From: Halpernia sp048269545 | GTDB lineage: Bacteria > Bacteroidota > Bacteroidia > Flavobacteriales > Weeksellaceae | Direction of reading: 5' to 3' | Length of the DNA stretch: 64,000 bases | Assembly: GCF_048269545.1 (NCBI RefSeq) | Contig: NZ_JBLXIJ010000004.1 | Span: 113,671 to 177,670 of the forward strand | Shown here: positions 15,953 to 25,668 of the stretch, piece after piece | Position numbering within the stretch: the stretch's first letter is position 1 | Layout: every line of letters begins with the position of its first letter | Notes under the pieces: generated by a model | Told to the model about the DNA's origin: nothing | Databases searched by the model: none | What the model saw: only the letters and a program-made list of their open reading frames with translations | Translations under genes and position numbers: made by a program

Positions 15953-18900
15953 ATGTTAAATAAAATTATACAATTCAGTATACAGAATAAGATTATAATT
16001 CTGTTACTAACCCTTGTTTTAATTGCTTTTGGGTCCTATTCCTTAAAAAATTTACCTCTGGATGCACTTCCAGATGTTACTAACAATCAGGTTCAAATAA
16101 TAACTACAGCTCCTACTTTAGCTAGTCAGGAAGTAGAACAATTAATTACCTATCCACTTGAACAATCTGTAAAAACCATTCCCAAAGTTATTGAACTTCG
16201 GAGCATATCCCGTTTCGGTTTGTCTGTGGTTACTGTTGTTTTTAAAGATGATGTAGATATTTATTGGGCAAGAGAACAGGTTTTTCAAAGATTAAGTCAG
16301 GCAAAAGAAAATATTCCTGCATACGTAGGTTCTCCAGAGTTAGCACCAATTTCAACAGGTTTGGGAGAAATCTATCAATATGATGTGTATGCAAAAAAAG
16401 GCTATGAAGATAAATTTGATGCTGTAAAATTAAGAACCATTCAAGATTGGATCATTATTCCGCAGTTGCAAGGTATAGAAGGTGTTGCAGAAATCAGTAC
16501 TTGGGGTGGAAAATTAAAACAATATGAAATTGCAGTAAAACCAAATACGCTGAAAAGTTTAGACGTAACTATTTCGGAGATTTTTGATGCTGTAGAAAAA
16601 AATAATCAAAATACAGGTGGAGCTTACATTGAAAAAGACCAATATTCCTATTTTATCCGTGGAGTTGGAATGGCAACAGGAGTACAAGATTTGGAAAATA
16701 TTGTTGTCAAAAATAGAAATGGTGCACCAGTTTTAGTAAGGAATGTAGCCACGGTTCGGGAAGGTATTGCATTACGATACGGTGCAGCAACTAAAGATGG
16801 GCAGGGAGAAATAGTGGCAGGAATGGTATTGATGCTGAAAGATGAAAATTCCAGCGCAGTAGTAGATAGAGTAAAAGAAAAAATGCTTCAAATAAATAAA
16901 ACGCTACCAGAAGGTGTTGTTGCAGAAGCATTTATAGATAGAGGAAAATTAGTTGATAGCGCTATTGGAACGGTAACCACAAATTTATTGGAAGGAGCTT
17001 TAATTGTAATTTTCGTTTTGATAATATTTTTAGGAAATTTTCGTGCAGGGTTAATTGTAGCATCTGTAATTCCTTTATCGATGCTATTCGCAGTTATTTT
17101 GATGAATTACTTTGGCGTAAGTGGAAACCTAATGAGTTTAGGCGCTATTGATTTTGGAATTATTGTAGATGGAGCAGTCATAATTGTAGAAGCCACAATG
17201 CACCATTTACAAAAATTGAAACGAAAAGATAATTTAACCCAAAAGGAAATGAATCTGGAAGTTTATAAATCTGCTTCTAAAATTAGAAACAGCGCAGCAT
17301 TTGGCGAAATAATCATCTTAATCGTTTATCTTCCTATTCTTGCTTTGGTAGGAACTGAAGGCAAAATGTTCAAGCCAATGGCATTAACTGTTGGTTTTGC
17401 CGTAATTGGTGCATTCATCCTTTCACTTACTTATGTTCCAATGATGAGCGCACTGTTTTTGTCTAAAAATACCGTACACAAAACTAATTTTAGTGATAAA
17501 ATGATGAGATGGTTTGAAAAAATTTACAGACCATTTCTTACTAAAGCATTAAAGTTTAATAAGCTGATTTTAGCAATTGCTGTTGGACTATTTGTCTTTG
17601 CCTTAATTACATTTCAAAATATGGGAGGAGAATTTATCCCTACAATAGAAGAAGGAGATTTAGCCATAAATGCTACTATAATGACGGGAAGTTCACTTTC
17701 CCAAATGGTGGAAACAACCACAAAATATGAAAAAATATTAAAGGATAAATTTCCAGAAATAAAAACAATTGTAACTAAAATTGGAAGCGGAGAAATCCCA
17801 ACAGACCCAATGCCAATAGAAAGTGGAGATTTAATAATCGTTTTGAAGGATAAATCTGAATGGACTTCTGCCAATAATTGGGAGGATTTAGCCAATATGA
17901 TGAAAGAGGAAATGGAAGTAATTCCAGGCGCAAATATTGAAATTTCACAACCTATTCAAATGCGTTTCAATGAATTAATGACGGGAAGCCGAAGTGATAT
18001 TGCAATTAAAATTTTCGGAGATGATTTGGAAGTTCTAGATAATAAGGCAAAAGAACTCATCTCAAAAGTAAATAATATAGAAGGTGTGGGAGATTTAAAA
18101 GCGGATAAAGTTACAGGATTACCACAAATTACCATTAAATATGACTATGATAAAATTGCACTTTATGGTTTAAATATTTCTGATGTAAACAAAATAATAC
18201 GCTCTTCTTTCGCAGGAGAAAGTGCTGGAAAAATTTATGATGAAAGTAAACGTTTTGATGTTGTGGTAAGAATGGAGGCAGAGAATCGAAGTGATATTTC
18301 CGATGTTTCAAATCTCTTTATTCCATTACCAAGTGGGCAACAAGTACCACTATCACAAGTTGCAAGCATCGATTATGAGCAAGGACCTGTACAAGTTTCA
18401 AGAGAAAATGGAAAAAGAAGAATTACTGTAGGTTTAAATGTTCGTGGGCGAGATGTGAAAAGCGTGGTAGAAGAAATTCAGCAAAAATTAGATAGTAATT
18501 ATAAACTACCTCCAGGATATTTTATCACTTATGGTGGTCAATTTGAAAACTTAGTTCAAGCCAATAAAAGGTTGTCCGTTGCTTTACCTGTTGCATTAGG
18601 TTTAATTTTGGTGTTGCTATTTTTTACTTTTAACAGCATCAAGCAATCACTGCTAATATTTACCGCCATTCCACTTTCGGCTATTGGTGGTGTTTTCGCT
18701 TTGTGGGTTAGAGGAATGCCTTTTAGTATTTCTGCAGGTATTGGTTTTATTGCATTGTTTGGTGTTGCCGTATTAAATGGAATTGTTCTGATATCTTATT
18801 TTAATCAACTAAAATCTGAAGGAATGGTCAATCCATTGCGAAGGGTATTAGTTGGAACAAAAACCAGATTAAGACCAGTCTTGATGACCGCCGCAGTTGC

Positions 18901-20275
18901 TTCATTAGGATTTTTGCCGATGGCATTATCTACGAGTGGTGGCGCAGAAGTGCAAAGACCATTAGCAACCGTAGTAATTGGAGGTTTATTTACTGCAACA
19001 TTCTTAACCTTAATTGTTTTGCCTATTCTCTATTTATTATTTGAAACCAAAATTAAAAGAAGAAAAATTATGTCTAAAAAAATATTAACAACAATTGTGC
19101 TTTTGATTAGTGCAATCTCGTTTGCTCAAAATTCTAAACCAATAACTTTGGAACAAGCAATTGCTTTGGCTAAAGAAAATAATTTTGAATTAAAAATTGC
19201 TGATAAAGAGATAGAAAAGCAAATTATATTGAAAAAAACTGCTTTGCAAATAGACCCTTTGCAAATTGAATATCAAGGAGGACAGTTTAATAGTAAAGAT
19301 TATGACCACAATGTGAGTGTACAGCAATATTTTCCAGTAGGTGGAATTACCAAAGCCAATAGAGATCTTCAGGAAGAATTGGCAACATTAGCAAAAAAAC
19401 GAAAAGCAATCACTTCGTACGATTTAGAAAAAGCCGTTACACTCTCCTTTTATCAATATTTGTATGGTCTATCAGTTCAGAAATACAATGATGAATTGTT
19501 TGACATCTATTCTAAATTTCTAAAAAATGCAGAATTGCGCTTTAAGACTGGAGAGAGCGGAAAAATAGAAGTCATCAGTGCAAAAGCAAAAGTAAAAGAA
19601 TTGGAAACCAAAAAAGAGCAGATTGTTCTGGATTTGAATATTTATCAAAAACAATTGCAATACTTCCTTCAAACTAATGAGAATATTGTTCCAGATAAAG
19701 ATACGCCATTGCAATATGAAAATATGGTGCTTTCAAACTATTCCACATTAGAAACATTATTAGAAGATGTGAATGCTCAACAGATAAAGGTTTACGAAAA
19801 AGAAGGTATTACTTATAAAAAACTACGAGCGCCTAAATTGGGAGTTGGCTATTTTGCGCAAACATTAAACAAGGAATTTCTTTTTCAAGGTTTTACATTG
19901 GGTTTGCAAATACCATTATTCAACGGTGCGAATAACGCAAGAGCAGATGCTACAGCAATCAGTATTCAACAAAGTGAATTGCAACTTCAAAAAAATAAAA
20001 TCACCCTCAATTTGCAACAACAGGAGTTTACAAACCAATTTGAAAAGCAAAAAAAATCTTTGCAATATTTTCAAAAAGAAGGTTTAAACTATGCTCAACA
20101 AATGATTGTAACCGCAGAAAAAAGTTATGCAAACGGAGATATGAGTTATTGGACTTACATCAGTTTTCTTACGCAAGCCATTGATATTAAAAAACAATAT
20201 GTGGAAGTACTAAATGAGTACAATCAAAGCGCAATCCGCTTACAATTTCCTTCCATTAACAACAATTTACAGTAA
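15953..20275 (+). CDS. czcA: CzcA/CusA-family RND metal efflux pump fused to a TolC-like channel
   Basis: A 1440 aa fusion for export of divalent metals such as Zn, Cd or Co. Residues 1 to about 1035 are a complete heavy-metal RND pump: N-terminal TM1, LPLDALPDVTNNQVQI, the proton-relay motif DFGIIVDGAVIIVE (Asp, Asp, Glu spaced as in CzcA), and the C-terminal TM bundle. From Met1040 (19070) a signal-peptide-like sequence MSKKILTTIVLLISAISFAQ begins, followed by a full outer-membrane factor (ITLEQAIALAKENN to about 1440). This fusion is common in Bacteroidetes. The adaptor gene follows at once. The metal is inferred from the neighbours. Confidence 0.93.
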   Translation: MLNKIIQFSIQNKIIILLLTLVLIAFGSYSLKNLPLDALPDVTNNQVQIITTAPTLASQEVEQLITYPLEQSVKTIPKVIELRSISRFGLSVVTVVFKDDVDIYWAREQVFQRLSQAKENIPAYVGSPELAPISTGLGEIYQYDVYAKKGYEDKFDAVKLRTIQDWIIIPQLQGIEGVAEISTWGGKLKQYEIAVKPNTLKSLDVTISEIFDAVEKNNQNTGGAYIEKDQYSYFIRGVGMATGVQDLENIVVKNRNGAPVLVRNVATVREGIALRYGAATKDGQGEIVAGMVLMLKDENSSAVVDRVKEKMLQINKTLPEGVVAEAFIDRGKLVDSAIGTVTTNLLEGALIVIFVLIIFLGNFRAGLIVASVIPLSMLFAVILMNYFGVSGNLMSLGAIDFGIIVDGAVIIVEATMHHLQKLKRKDNLTQKEMNLEVYKSASKIRNSAAFGEIIILIVYLPILALVGTEGKMFKPMALTVGFAVIGAFILSLTYVPMMSALFLSKNTVHKTNFSDKMMRWFEKIYRPFLTKALKFNKLILAIAVGLFVFALITFQNMGGEFIPTIEEGDLAINATIMTGSSLSQMVETTTKYEKILKDKFPEIKTIVTKIGSGEIPTDPMPIESGDLIIVLKDKSEWTSANNWEDLANMMKEEMEVIPGANIEISQPIQMRFNELMTGSRSDIAIKIFGDDLEVLDNKAKELISKVNNIEGVGDLKADKVTGLPQITIKYDYDKIALYGLNISDVNKIIRSSFAGESAGKIYDESKRFDVVVRMEAENRSDISDVSNLFIPLPSGQQVPLSQVASIDYEQGPVQVSRENGKRRITVGLNVRGRDVKSVVEEIQQKLDSNYKLPPGYFITYGGQFENLVQANKRLSVALPVALGLILVLLFFTFNSIKQSLLIFTAIPLSAIGGVFALWVRGMPFSISAGIGFIALFGVAVLNGIVLISYFNQLKSEGMVNPLRRVLVGTKTRLRPVLMTAAVASLGFLPMALSTSGGAEVQRPLATVVIGGLFTATFLTLIVLPILYLLFETKIKRRKIMSKKILTTIVLLISAISFAQNSKPITLEQAIALAKENNFELKIADKEIEKQIILKKTALQIDPLQIEYQGGQFNSKDYDHNVSVQQYFPVGGITKANRDLQEELATLAKKRKAITSYDLEKAVTLSFYQYLYGLSVQKYNDELFDIYSKFLKNAELRFKTGESGKIEVISAKAKVKELETKKEQIVLDLNIYQKQLQYFLQTNENIVPDKDTPLQYENMVLSNYSTLETLLEDVNAQQIKVYEKEGITYKKLRAPKLGVGYFAQTLNKEFLFQGFTLGLQIPLFNGANNARADATAISIQQSELQLQKNKITLNLQQQEFTNQFEKQKKSLQYFQKEGLNYAQQMIVTAEKSYANGDMSYWTYISFLTQAIDIKKQYVEVLNEYNQSAIRLQFPSINNNLQ

Positions 20276-20322
20276 CTATTATGAATCAATTTATAAATTA
20301 TAGAACTTTTCAGCAAAGTAGA

Positions 20323-21510
20323 ATGAGATATTTAACAATTTTACTATTTTCTTTGTTCATCATTAATTCCTGCGAAAAAAAACAAGTGGAACAGGTAAAG
20401 GAAGAAGAGAAATCTGAAACAGAAATTGCACTAACAAAAGCACAATTTCAGACCATTGGTATTGAAACTGGTAGCATAGAAATGAGAAATTTAAATACGG
20501 TGGTAAAAGCAACCGGCTACACAAACGTTCCTCCACAGAATATGGCGAATGTTTCTACACTCATCGCGGGAACGGTGAAGGATATTTATGTTCTGGAAGG
20601 CACTTACGTTTCTAAAGGAAAAATTTTAGCCACTTTGCAAAATCTCCAAATTATTGAAATGAGAGAGGATTATCGTGCGGCAATTGCAAATATAGAATAT
20701 CTACAGTTGGAATATAACCGTCAGAAATTGTTGAGTGAGGAAGATGTAAATCCTCGAAAAATATTTCAGGAAGTAAAAGCAAAATTGGCAGTAGAAAGAG
20801 CAAGAGCACAAGCCGCAAAAAGCAAGATGCAAGCGATTAATGTTAGTCTTTCAGGAAATTCTACATTGATACCAGTTGTTGCACCTATCAGTGGATATGT
20901 CGGGAAAATTGGAGTTACGAAAGGAACTTATGCAGATACAGGAACTTCACTTTTTGAAATTATAGACAATAGCCAGATGCATTTGGATTTAAATGTTTTT
21001 GAAAAAGATATGGGAAGAATAGTAGTTGGGCAGGAGATTGATTTCATATTGACAAACCAATCCAATAAAGTGATCAAAGCAAAAATTTTTGGTACAAATA
21101 AATCATTTTCCAATGAAAGTAAATCTGTGGCAGTACATGCAAAAATAAATCCAGCAGATACAAAAGATTTAATTTCTGGAATGTACGTTGCTGCTAATAT
21201 AAACATAAACAATCAAACTGTAGAAGCCTTACCAAAGGATGCAATTGTAAGAAATGGCGATAAATTTTATATTTATATTCAGGAAAAGGAAGTAGCGGAA
21301 GACCATAATAAATCTGCTGACAATAAGAAAAAAGAAGAAGAGCACGATGAAGTACATTTTAAAGCCATCGAAGTCCTTCCAGGAACTACAGATTTAGGAT
21401 ATACAGAAGTAAAACTGATTGGAAAAATTCCTGCAGATGCAAAAATTGTTACCAAAGGTGCTTTTTACATATTATCTGCGGCTAAAGGTGGTGGTGAACA
21501 CGGACATTAA
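20323..21510 (+). CDS. czcB: RND efflux periplasmic adaptor (CzcB/CusB-like lipoprotein)
   Basis: Membrane-fusion protein linking the CzcA pump to the TolC part. I start at 20323 (MRYLTILLFSLFIINSC), which gives a clean lipoprotein signal with Cys17 as lipidation site; an ATG at 20281 would add 14 polar residues before it. The mature part has a barrel-sandwich hybrid (AGTVKDIYVLEGTYVSKGKILATL), an alpha-hairpin, a beta-barrel and a membrane-proximal domain. A His-rich insert (EDHNKSADNKKKEEEHDEVHF) and the C-terminal GGGEHGH may bind metal. It follows the pump gene without a real gap. Confidence 0.9.
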   Translation: MRYLTILLFSLFIINSCEKKQVEQVKEEEKSETEIALTKAQFQTIGIETGSIEMRNLNTVVKATGYTNVPPQNMANVSTLIAGTVKDIYVLEGTYVSKGKILATLQNLQIIEMREDYRAAIANIEYLQLEYNRQKLLSEEDVNPRKIFQEVKAKLAVERARAQAAKSKMQAINVSLSGNSTLIPVVAPISGYVGKIGVTKGTYADTGTSLFEIIDNSQMHLDLNVFEKDMGRIVVGQEIDFILTNQSNKVIKAKIFGTNKSFSNESKSVAVHAKINPADTKDLISGMYVAANININNQTVEALPKDAIVRNGDKFYIYIQEKEVAEDHNKSADNKKKEEEHDEVHFKAIEVLPGTTDLGYTEVKLIGKIPADAKIVTKGAFYILSAAKGGGEHGH

Positions 21511-21532
21511 TCATTTATAACAAAAAAGAGAC

Positions 21533-21898
21533 ATGAAAGTAAATACAAATATGCCCACAAAATTGAAACCTTTCTATATGGCTGAACTAGAATTAGCAAA
21601 AATAAATTTTAGGGAAAACAATTTAAAAAAATCTTGGTTTCATCTAGAAAGAGCACATATTATTGGACAAAAATATCCATATCAACATTCCTTTGTTCAT
21701 TGGAAAATGTTACAATTTGGAATAAAAATTAAAAGTTTTAAAGAAATAATTGGTCAAATTCCACGATTATTGGTAGGTGGTGTAAAATCATTTATTGGCC
21801 ATATTCCAAACGGAAATACAGGTGGTTCAAATGTTCCACCATTAAAACCCATGGATATTCCAGAAGATATTCAAAAGATTTTTAATTTAAATTTATAA
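21533..21898 (+). CDS. DUF3703 family protein
   Basis: A 121 aa soluble protein with the DUF3703 pattern: LKPFYMAELELAKINFRENNLKKSWFHLERAHIIGQ, then HSFVHWKML, then RLLVGGVKSFIGHIPNGNTGGSNVPPLKPMDIPEDI. The function is unknown, but the family recurs in Zn/Cd/Co efflux operons. Here it sits between the adaptor and the P-type ATPase with gaps of 22 and 13 bp. A start at Met7 is equally possible. Confidence 0.85.
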   Translation: MKVNTNMPTKLKPFYMAELELAKINFRENNLKKSWFHLERAHIIGQKYPYQHSFVHWKMLQFGIKIKSFKEIIGQIPRLLVGGVKSFIGHIPNGNTGGSNVPPLKPMDIPEDIQKIFNLNL

Positions 21899-21911
21899 AT
21901 AATATAACAAA

Positions 21912-23870
21912 ATGGCAAAAAAGAAAATAGACTTACGCGATTTAGGCAAGGAAAAAAAATCTGGGAAGCATTCCCACGATGATGGACATAATCACGACAA
22001 TTCGGACAAAACAACGTTACAAATGTTTTTGCCTGCCATTATTTCATTCACATTATTGATAATTGCTATTGCTTTAGATAATTGGATAACCCAAAATTGG
22101 TTTAATGGATGGGTAAGAATTGCCTGGTATGTTGCAGCCTATATTCCCGTGGGATTACCCGTTTTAAGAGATGCATTTGATAGTATACGAAAAAGTGATT
22201 TCTTTTCAGAATTTTTTTTGATGAGTATCGCTACGATTGGTGCGTTCGCCATTGGAGAATTTCCTGAAGGTGTAGCAGTGATGCTTTTCTATGCTGTGGG
22301 TGAAGTTTTTCAAACCCTTGCAGTACAGAGAGCAAAAACTAATATAAAAACTCTGTTAGATCAAAGACCAGATGAAGTTACCGTTGTTAAAGATAATCAA
22401 TCAAAAACCGTAAAAGCGGAATCTGTAGAGATTGGCGACATAATCCAACTAAAATCTGGCGAAAAGTTGGGCTTAGATGGCGAGTTATTATCTGAAAAAG
22501 GGTCTTTTAATACAGCGGCACTCACAGGAGAAAGCAAACCAGATTCTAAAGAAAAAGGCGAAACAGTTTTAGCAGGAATGATCAATCTGAACACCGTGGT
22601 TCAGGTGAAAGTAACTACCGCATACAAGGATAGTAAACTTTCCAAAATATTAGAATTGGTGCAAAATGCTACTTCACAAAAAGCACCCACAGAATTATTT
22701 ATTAGAAAATTTGCAAAAATCTACACGCCCATTGTTGTATTATTGGCAGTTCTCATTACAATTATTCCATTCTTTTTCGTACAGGATTATATTTTTAGCA
22801 AATGGTTATATAGAGCACTTGTTTTCTTGGTGATCAGTTGTCCGTGTGCTTTGGTAATTAGTATTCCACTAGGGTATTTTGGTGGAATTGGTGCGGCAAG
22901 TAAAAACGGAATCTTGTTTAAAGGAAGTAACTTTTTAGATGTTATTTCTACCATAAAAAATGTGGTGATGGACAAAACGGGAACGATGACGGAAGGCGTT
23001 TTCAAAGTTCAGGAAGTTATGATGCAGCCGGGTTTTGATGAAAAAACGATTTTGGCGATGGTCAACAAATTGGAAAGCCAAAGTACGCATCCTGTTGCGA
23101 CTGCAATACACAATTTTGTAGGAGAAATAGATTCAAAAATATCTTTGGAAAATGCAGAAGAAATCGCAGGGCATGGATTAAGAGCAAATGTAAACGGAAA
23201 AGAATTATTAGTTGGTAATTTTAAATTATTAGATAAATTTTCCATAAAATATGATTTAGACCCAAGTTCAATTGTTTACACCACGATTGCAATTGCGTAT
23301 GATAATAAATTTGCCGGCTATCTGATGATTGCAGATTCTATAAAAGAAGATGCGCAGGAAGCAGTATCAAAATTGCATGAATTAAACGTAAAATTAACGA
23401 TGTTAAGTGGAGATAAAGATAACGTTGTACAACTTGTCGCGAAAAAATTAGGAATAGATACTGCTTTCGGAGGTCTATTACCCGAAGATAAAGTAGAAAA
23501 ATTAAAGGCAATTAAAAGTAAAAATGAAAGCGTTGCATTTGTAGGAGATGGCGTAAATGATGCACCAGTGATTGCTTTGAGCGATGTAGGTATTGCGATG
23601 GGAGGTTTAGGAAGCGATGCTACCATCGAAACTGCGGATGTCGTGATACAGGATGATAAACCGAGCAAAATTGCAATGGCGATAAATATAGGAAAACAGA
23701 CGAAAAAAATTGTGTGGCAAAATATTATTCTCGCATTTGGCGTAAAAGCGGTTGTTTTGATTTTGGGAGCAGGTGGTTTGGCAACGATGTGGGAAGCGGT
23801 TTTTGCGGATGTTGGTGTGGCACTTTTGGCGATTTTGAATGCAGTAAGAATTCAGAAGATGAAATTCTAA
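21912..23870 (+). CDS. P1B-type heavy-metal ATPase (Zn/Cd/Pb type)
   Basis: A 652 aa inner-membrane pump exporting metal ions with ATP. It has CPC in TM6 (SCPCALVIS), the phosphorylation site DKTGTMTEG, the HP motif (QSTHPVATAI), TGES, and the hinge GDGVNDAPVIALSD. The last TMs carry GVKA and FADVGVALLAILNAVRI, where the Lys and Asp match the ZntA-type (P1B-2) metal site. There is no N-terminal HMA domain; instead a His/Asp-rich tail (HSHDDGHNHD) probably binds metal. It works with the CzcAB pump, moving metal from cytoplasm to periplasm. Confidence 0.93.
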   Translation: MAKKKIDLRDLGKEKKSGKHSHDDGHNHDNSDKTTLQMFLPAIISFTLLIIAIALDNWITQNWFNGWVRIAWYVAAYIPVGLPVLRDAFDSIRKSDFFSEFFLMSIATIGAFAIGEFPEGVAVMLFYAVGEVFQTLAVQRAKTNIKTLLDQRPDEVTVVKDNQSKTVKAESVEIGDIIQLKSGEKLGLDGELLSEKGSFNTAALTGESKPDSKEKGETVLAGMINLNTVVQVKVTTAYKDSKLSKILELVQNATSQKAPTELFIRKFAKIYTPIVVLLAVLITIIPFFFVQDYIFSKWLYRALVFLVISCPCALVISIPLGYFGGIGAASKNGILFKGSNFLDVISTIKNVVMDKTGTMTEGVFKVQEVMMQPGFDEKTILAMVNKLESQSTHPVATAIHNFVGEIDSKISLENAEEIAGHGLRANVNGKELLVGNFKLLDKFSIKYDLDPSSIVYTTIAIAYDNKFAGYLMIADSIKEDAQEAVSKLHELNVKLTMLSGDKDNVVQLVAKKLGIDTAFGGLLPEDKVEKLKAIKSKNESVAFVGDGVNDAPVIALSDVGIAMGGLGSDATIETADVVIQDDKPSKIAMAINIGKQTKKIVWQNIILAFGVKAVVLILGAGGLATMWEAVFADVGVALLAILNAVRIQKMKF

Positions 23871-23927
23871 TACATCTTTTCTTCTAAAAATGAAGTGAAA
23901 AATTTGATAAATGATTGAATAAAAAAT

Positions 23928-24593
23928 ATGGAAACTAAAATGTACGGCACAGAGGAGGCGCAAAAAAAAGCGATTACCTATTATGACAAGTTATCTGTAA
24001 TTTACGATTTCATCTCAAATTGGTATTATAAAAAAGCACGGAAATTTGCTATTTCAGAACTTAAAATTAATAAGGGAAATACAGTTTTAAATCTGCCTTG
24101 TGGTACAGGAGTTAATTTTAAATATTTCCAAAAGTTTTTGCAAAACTCTGGAAATATTATTGGGATAGACCTTTCAAATGGGATGCTCGCACAAGCCAAG
24201 AAAAAGGTAGAGGCAAATAATTACAAAAATGTTCAGCTCATACTAGAAAATGCAACAAAAATAGACCAGGATTGGATGACAGATTTTTCAAATGATAAAT
24301 TTCCAGTAAAAGTTGACGCTGTATTTTGCGATCTCGGACTTTCAGGACTTCCAGAATGGGAAAATATTGTTGATAATATGATTTCGATTTTAAAACCTAA
24401 AGGTAGAATTGTAATTTTAGATTGGTATCTCGAAGAGTCCAGCTTAAGAGGAGATTTCGTGAAATGGATTGGAAAAGGAGAAGTGAATCGACCGATTTAT
24501 CAATATTTAAAAACAAAAGTTGTTGATTTTCAACTTGATGATTCCTTTAATTTTGGGGGTGTTTTCGTTGCATCTGGAACGAAGTTAGTATAA
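23928..24593 (+). CDS. Class I SAM-dependent methyltransferase
   Basis: A 221 aa soluble enzyme with a Rossmann methyltransferase fold: motif I VLNLPCGTGVNFKYF, acidic loop IIGIDLSNGMLAQAKKKV, motif II VDAVFCDLGLSGLPEW and post-II LKPKGRIVILDW. The pattern resembles UbiE-type small-molecule methyltransferases. It closes the metal-resistance cluster, 57 bp after the ATPase, and is followed by a hairpin. The substrate is unknown. Metal or metalloid methylation would fit the context, but the Cys set of ArsM is not seen. Confidence 0.8.
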   Translation: METKMYGTEEAQKKAITYYDKLSVIYDFISNWYYKKARKFAISELKINKGNTVLNLPCGTGVNFKYFQKFLQNSGNIIGIDLSNGMLAQAKKKVEANNYKNVQLILENATKIDQDWMTDFSNDKFPVKVDAVFCDLGLSGLPEWENIVDNMISILKPKGRIVILDWYLEESSLRGDFVKWIGKGEVNRPIYQYLKTKVVDFQLDDSFNFGGVFVASGTKLV

Positions 24594-24740
24594 ATTGTTT
24601 TTTAAAAATTCATTTTAAAAATTAATTAGATATATTTTGAGTCATTTTTCTTTATACCTGGAATGAATTAAATAAATTACAAATTTGAATTAGTAATATT
24701 GCAGGTGATTAATATTAATGTAGAAGACTCCATTTAAATA

Positions 24741-24786
24741 ATGTCCAGTTTTTTAACTAATAAACTGGACATTTTTATTATATTTG
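24741..24786 (+). promoter_or_regulatory. Palindromic operator and -7 box of AbiEi-like gene
   Basis: Perfect 11-bp arms ATGTCCAGTTT (24741-24751) and AAACTGGACAT (24762-24772) with a 10-bp spacer lie 6 bp upstream of a -7 box TATATTTG (24779-24786). The palindrome covers the -33 region, as expected for an autorepressor site. The T-rich flank means it could also end the methyltransferase transcript. Confidence 0.7.
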
Positions 24787-24801
24787 TTTTTCAATAAATA
24801 A

Positions 24802-25524
24802 ATGAAAACAACTGATTACATAGCATATACCATAAATCGCCTTCCTAAAGGCTATGTTTTCACTTATGATGATTTTTATAATGAGGATAATAATAATGAA
24901 GCCATTATAAAAGCATTAAATAGAATGGCGAGTTCTGGAAAGATTGAAAAACTTTCAAAAGGTAAATATTACAAACCCGAGAAAACTGTTTTTGGAAATT
25001 TAGAACCTTCACAAAAACAAATTGTAAAAGATTTATTGGAAGATAATGGCAAAGTAACTGGCTATTTAACAGGATTAAGCATTTACAACCAATTGGGATT
25101 TACAACCCAAGTAAGCAATGCCATCCAAATAGGAATAAATGAAGTTCGACCTTCATTAGAAAGAGGACGATATTCTATTTCTTTTTTAAAGCAAAAAAAC
25201 ACGATTAATAAAGAAAATATTAATTCCTTGCAATTGCTTGATGTTTTAAGATTCATCAATAAAATCCCTGATACAAACATTGAAAATACACTCAAAAGAT
25301 TTATAGAAATTTTAAAAGAGAGAGAACCGAAAAAGATTTCCAATTTGCAAAGACTTGCGCTGAAATATTCACCATCTGTTCGTGCATTATTAGGAGCAAT
25401 ATTGGAACAGACCAATTTGGGCGACTTAGAAATGTTAGAAAATTCGCTTAATCCAATTACAAAATACAATTTCAAAGGAGCAGATAAAATCCTTACTAAA
25501 ACCGAAAAATGGAATATCAAATGA
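24802..25524 (+). CDS. AbiEi-like / DUF6088 antitoxin-type regulator (no AbiEii partner)
   Basis: A 240 aa protein. The N-terminal winged HTH (INRLPKGYVFTYDDF, ALNRMASSGKIEKLSKGKYYKPE) and TGLSIYNQLGFTT are the features of AbiEi-type antitoxins and DUF6088 proteins. In type IV toxin-antitoxin systems the next gene encodes a nucleotidyltransferase toxin (AbiEii); here the next genes are type I restriction genes and none resembles AbiEii. It may be an orphan antitoxin or a regulator of the restriction locus. Its promoter carries a strong palindrome, consistent with autoregulation. Confidence 0.8.
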   Translation: MKTTDYIAYTINRLPKGYVFTYDDFYNEDNNNEAIIKALNRMASSGKIEKLSKGKYYKPEKTVFGNLEPSQKQIVKDLLEDNGKVTGYLTGLSIYNQLGFTTQVSNAIQIGINEVRPSLERGRYSISFLKQKNTINKENINSLQLLDVLRFINKIPDTNIENTLKRFIEILKEREPKKISNLQRLALKYSPSVRALLGAILEQTNLGDLEMLENSLNPITKYNFKGADKILTKTEKWNIK

Positions 25525-25628
25525 AGTTGCACAAAAGAAATGCCTTACTTAATTAAAAGTAAAAACAAGTATTTATATTTAGAATAACGCTACAAAGAAA
25601 TAAATTTCCATATGTCAAATAATTTTCG

Positions 25629-25636
25629 TATATTTG
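25629..25636 (+). promoter_or_regulatory. -7 box of type I restriction-modification operon
   Basis: TATATTTG is a perfect TAnnTTTG, 32 bp before the first HsdS-like gene and 104 bp after the AbiEi-like stop. Confidence 0.6.
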
Positions 25637-25668
25637 CATCAAAATAATATCATTACAAAAATGATGAG

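Noticed and set aside
23607..23963. Minus-strand open frame of 118 codons over the ATPase/methyltransferase junction
   Set aside because: It overlaps two well-supported genes and has no recognised family features.
25083..25532. Minus-strand open frame of 149 codons as a possible AbiEii toxin partner
   Set aside because: It lies entirely opposite the AbiEi-like gene, has no nucleotidyltransferase motif and reads as antisense shadow.
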